Below, piece by piece: positions 63,813 to 64,000 of a stretch of DNA of 64,000 bases. Location: positions 33,298,713-33,362,712 of the forward strand of contig OX621240.1 of assembly GCA_951640165.1 (NCBI GenBank). Reading direction: 5' to 3'. Below the pieces are notes generated by a model that did no database searches, was not told the origin of the DNA, and saw nothing but the letters and a program-made list of their open reading frames with translations. Origin of the DNA: Pseudoips prasinana (taxonomy: Eukaryota > Arthropoda > Insecta > Lepidoptera > Nolidae). Made by a program: the position numbers and the translations under genes. The first letter of the stretch is position 1; the number at the start of each line of letters is the position of its first letter.

Positions 63813-64000
63813 AAAATACCCGATCTGGGATTTAAAAACATAGAACTGAACTGTCTGCAGTAAGACAGGCTACTGCTAAATCAAGGAGTTGCGTATAATT
63901 CCGTATAGTCGGCGTAAATAGGTACGAATAAAAAAGGTTCTCCTCACGTTGCAGGATTTCAATTAATGTCGTGGTAATGAGCGCGCTGGCGTTTCGCCAA

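Overview
The window is an AT-rich stretch of an insect nuclear genome, most likely a moth or butterfly. That inference rests on the repeats: RTE-clade LINE tails ending in (ATG)n, several tRNA-headed SINE families, a 5S-rRNA-derived SINE, short Helitron-like elements ending in CTAG, and a Harbinger, mariner, Tc1 and Ty3/gypsy complement typical of Lepidoptera. I could not identify a host protein-coding gene with confidence, nor a true tRNA gene, rRNA gene or CRISPR array. Essentially all recognisable coding sequence belongs to mobile elements.

Layout. 0-3 kb: Helitron-like elements (one with four internal tandem repeats), an RTE tail and LINE 3' ends. 3.5-10.8 kb: two non-LTR retrotransposons tail to tail, one with both ORFs open on the + strand and one on the - strand with a single frameshift. 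11-13.4 kb: SINEs and LINE fragments. 13.4-16.6 kb: a complete Harbinger element with terminal repeats and TAA target duplications. Its two spliced genes lie on opposite strands and interlock: each gene's second coding exon sits in the other's intron. 18.2-24.3 kb: a young Ty3/gypsy element (- strand) whose 217-bp LTRs look identical. It carries a small membrane-protein-like ORF, a gag split at an A-AAA-AAG heptamer, and pol with an internal 20-residue tandem duplication in reverse transcriptase. 27.4-28.4 kb: an open Tc1-type transposase (-). 28.9-30.4 kb: a hAT-type MITE and a repeat cluster with a fragment resembling the start of a Crypton-like tyrosine recombinase. 30.8-32.1 kb: an apparently intact mariner. 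33.1-35.2 kb: a 5'-truncated LINE. 36.8-38.8 kb: a hAT-type element containing a decayed RTE LINE. 39.5-64 kb: a dense mosaic of SINEs, LINE tails, MITEs, Helitron-like ends and AT-rich spacer.

The most interesting signals are: (1) the interlocked Harbinger genes; (2) a recurring class of near-perfect inverted repeats with tiny loops, one of which can be shown, by comparison with a sister repeat copy in this window, to be a secondary local inverted duplication; (3) the unusual architecture of the Ty3/gypsy element; (4) tRNA-headed SINE families that share body and tail modules but not heads; (5) nested insertions whose order can be read directly, including an empty-site paralogue for the Harbinger.

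Limits: family assignments come from recognised motifs, not database searches. Boundaries without target-site duplications are approximate. Three coding breaks lie in A runs and could be consensus errors rather than mutations.
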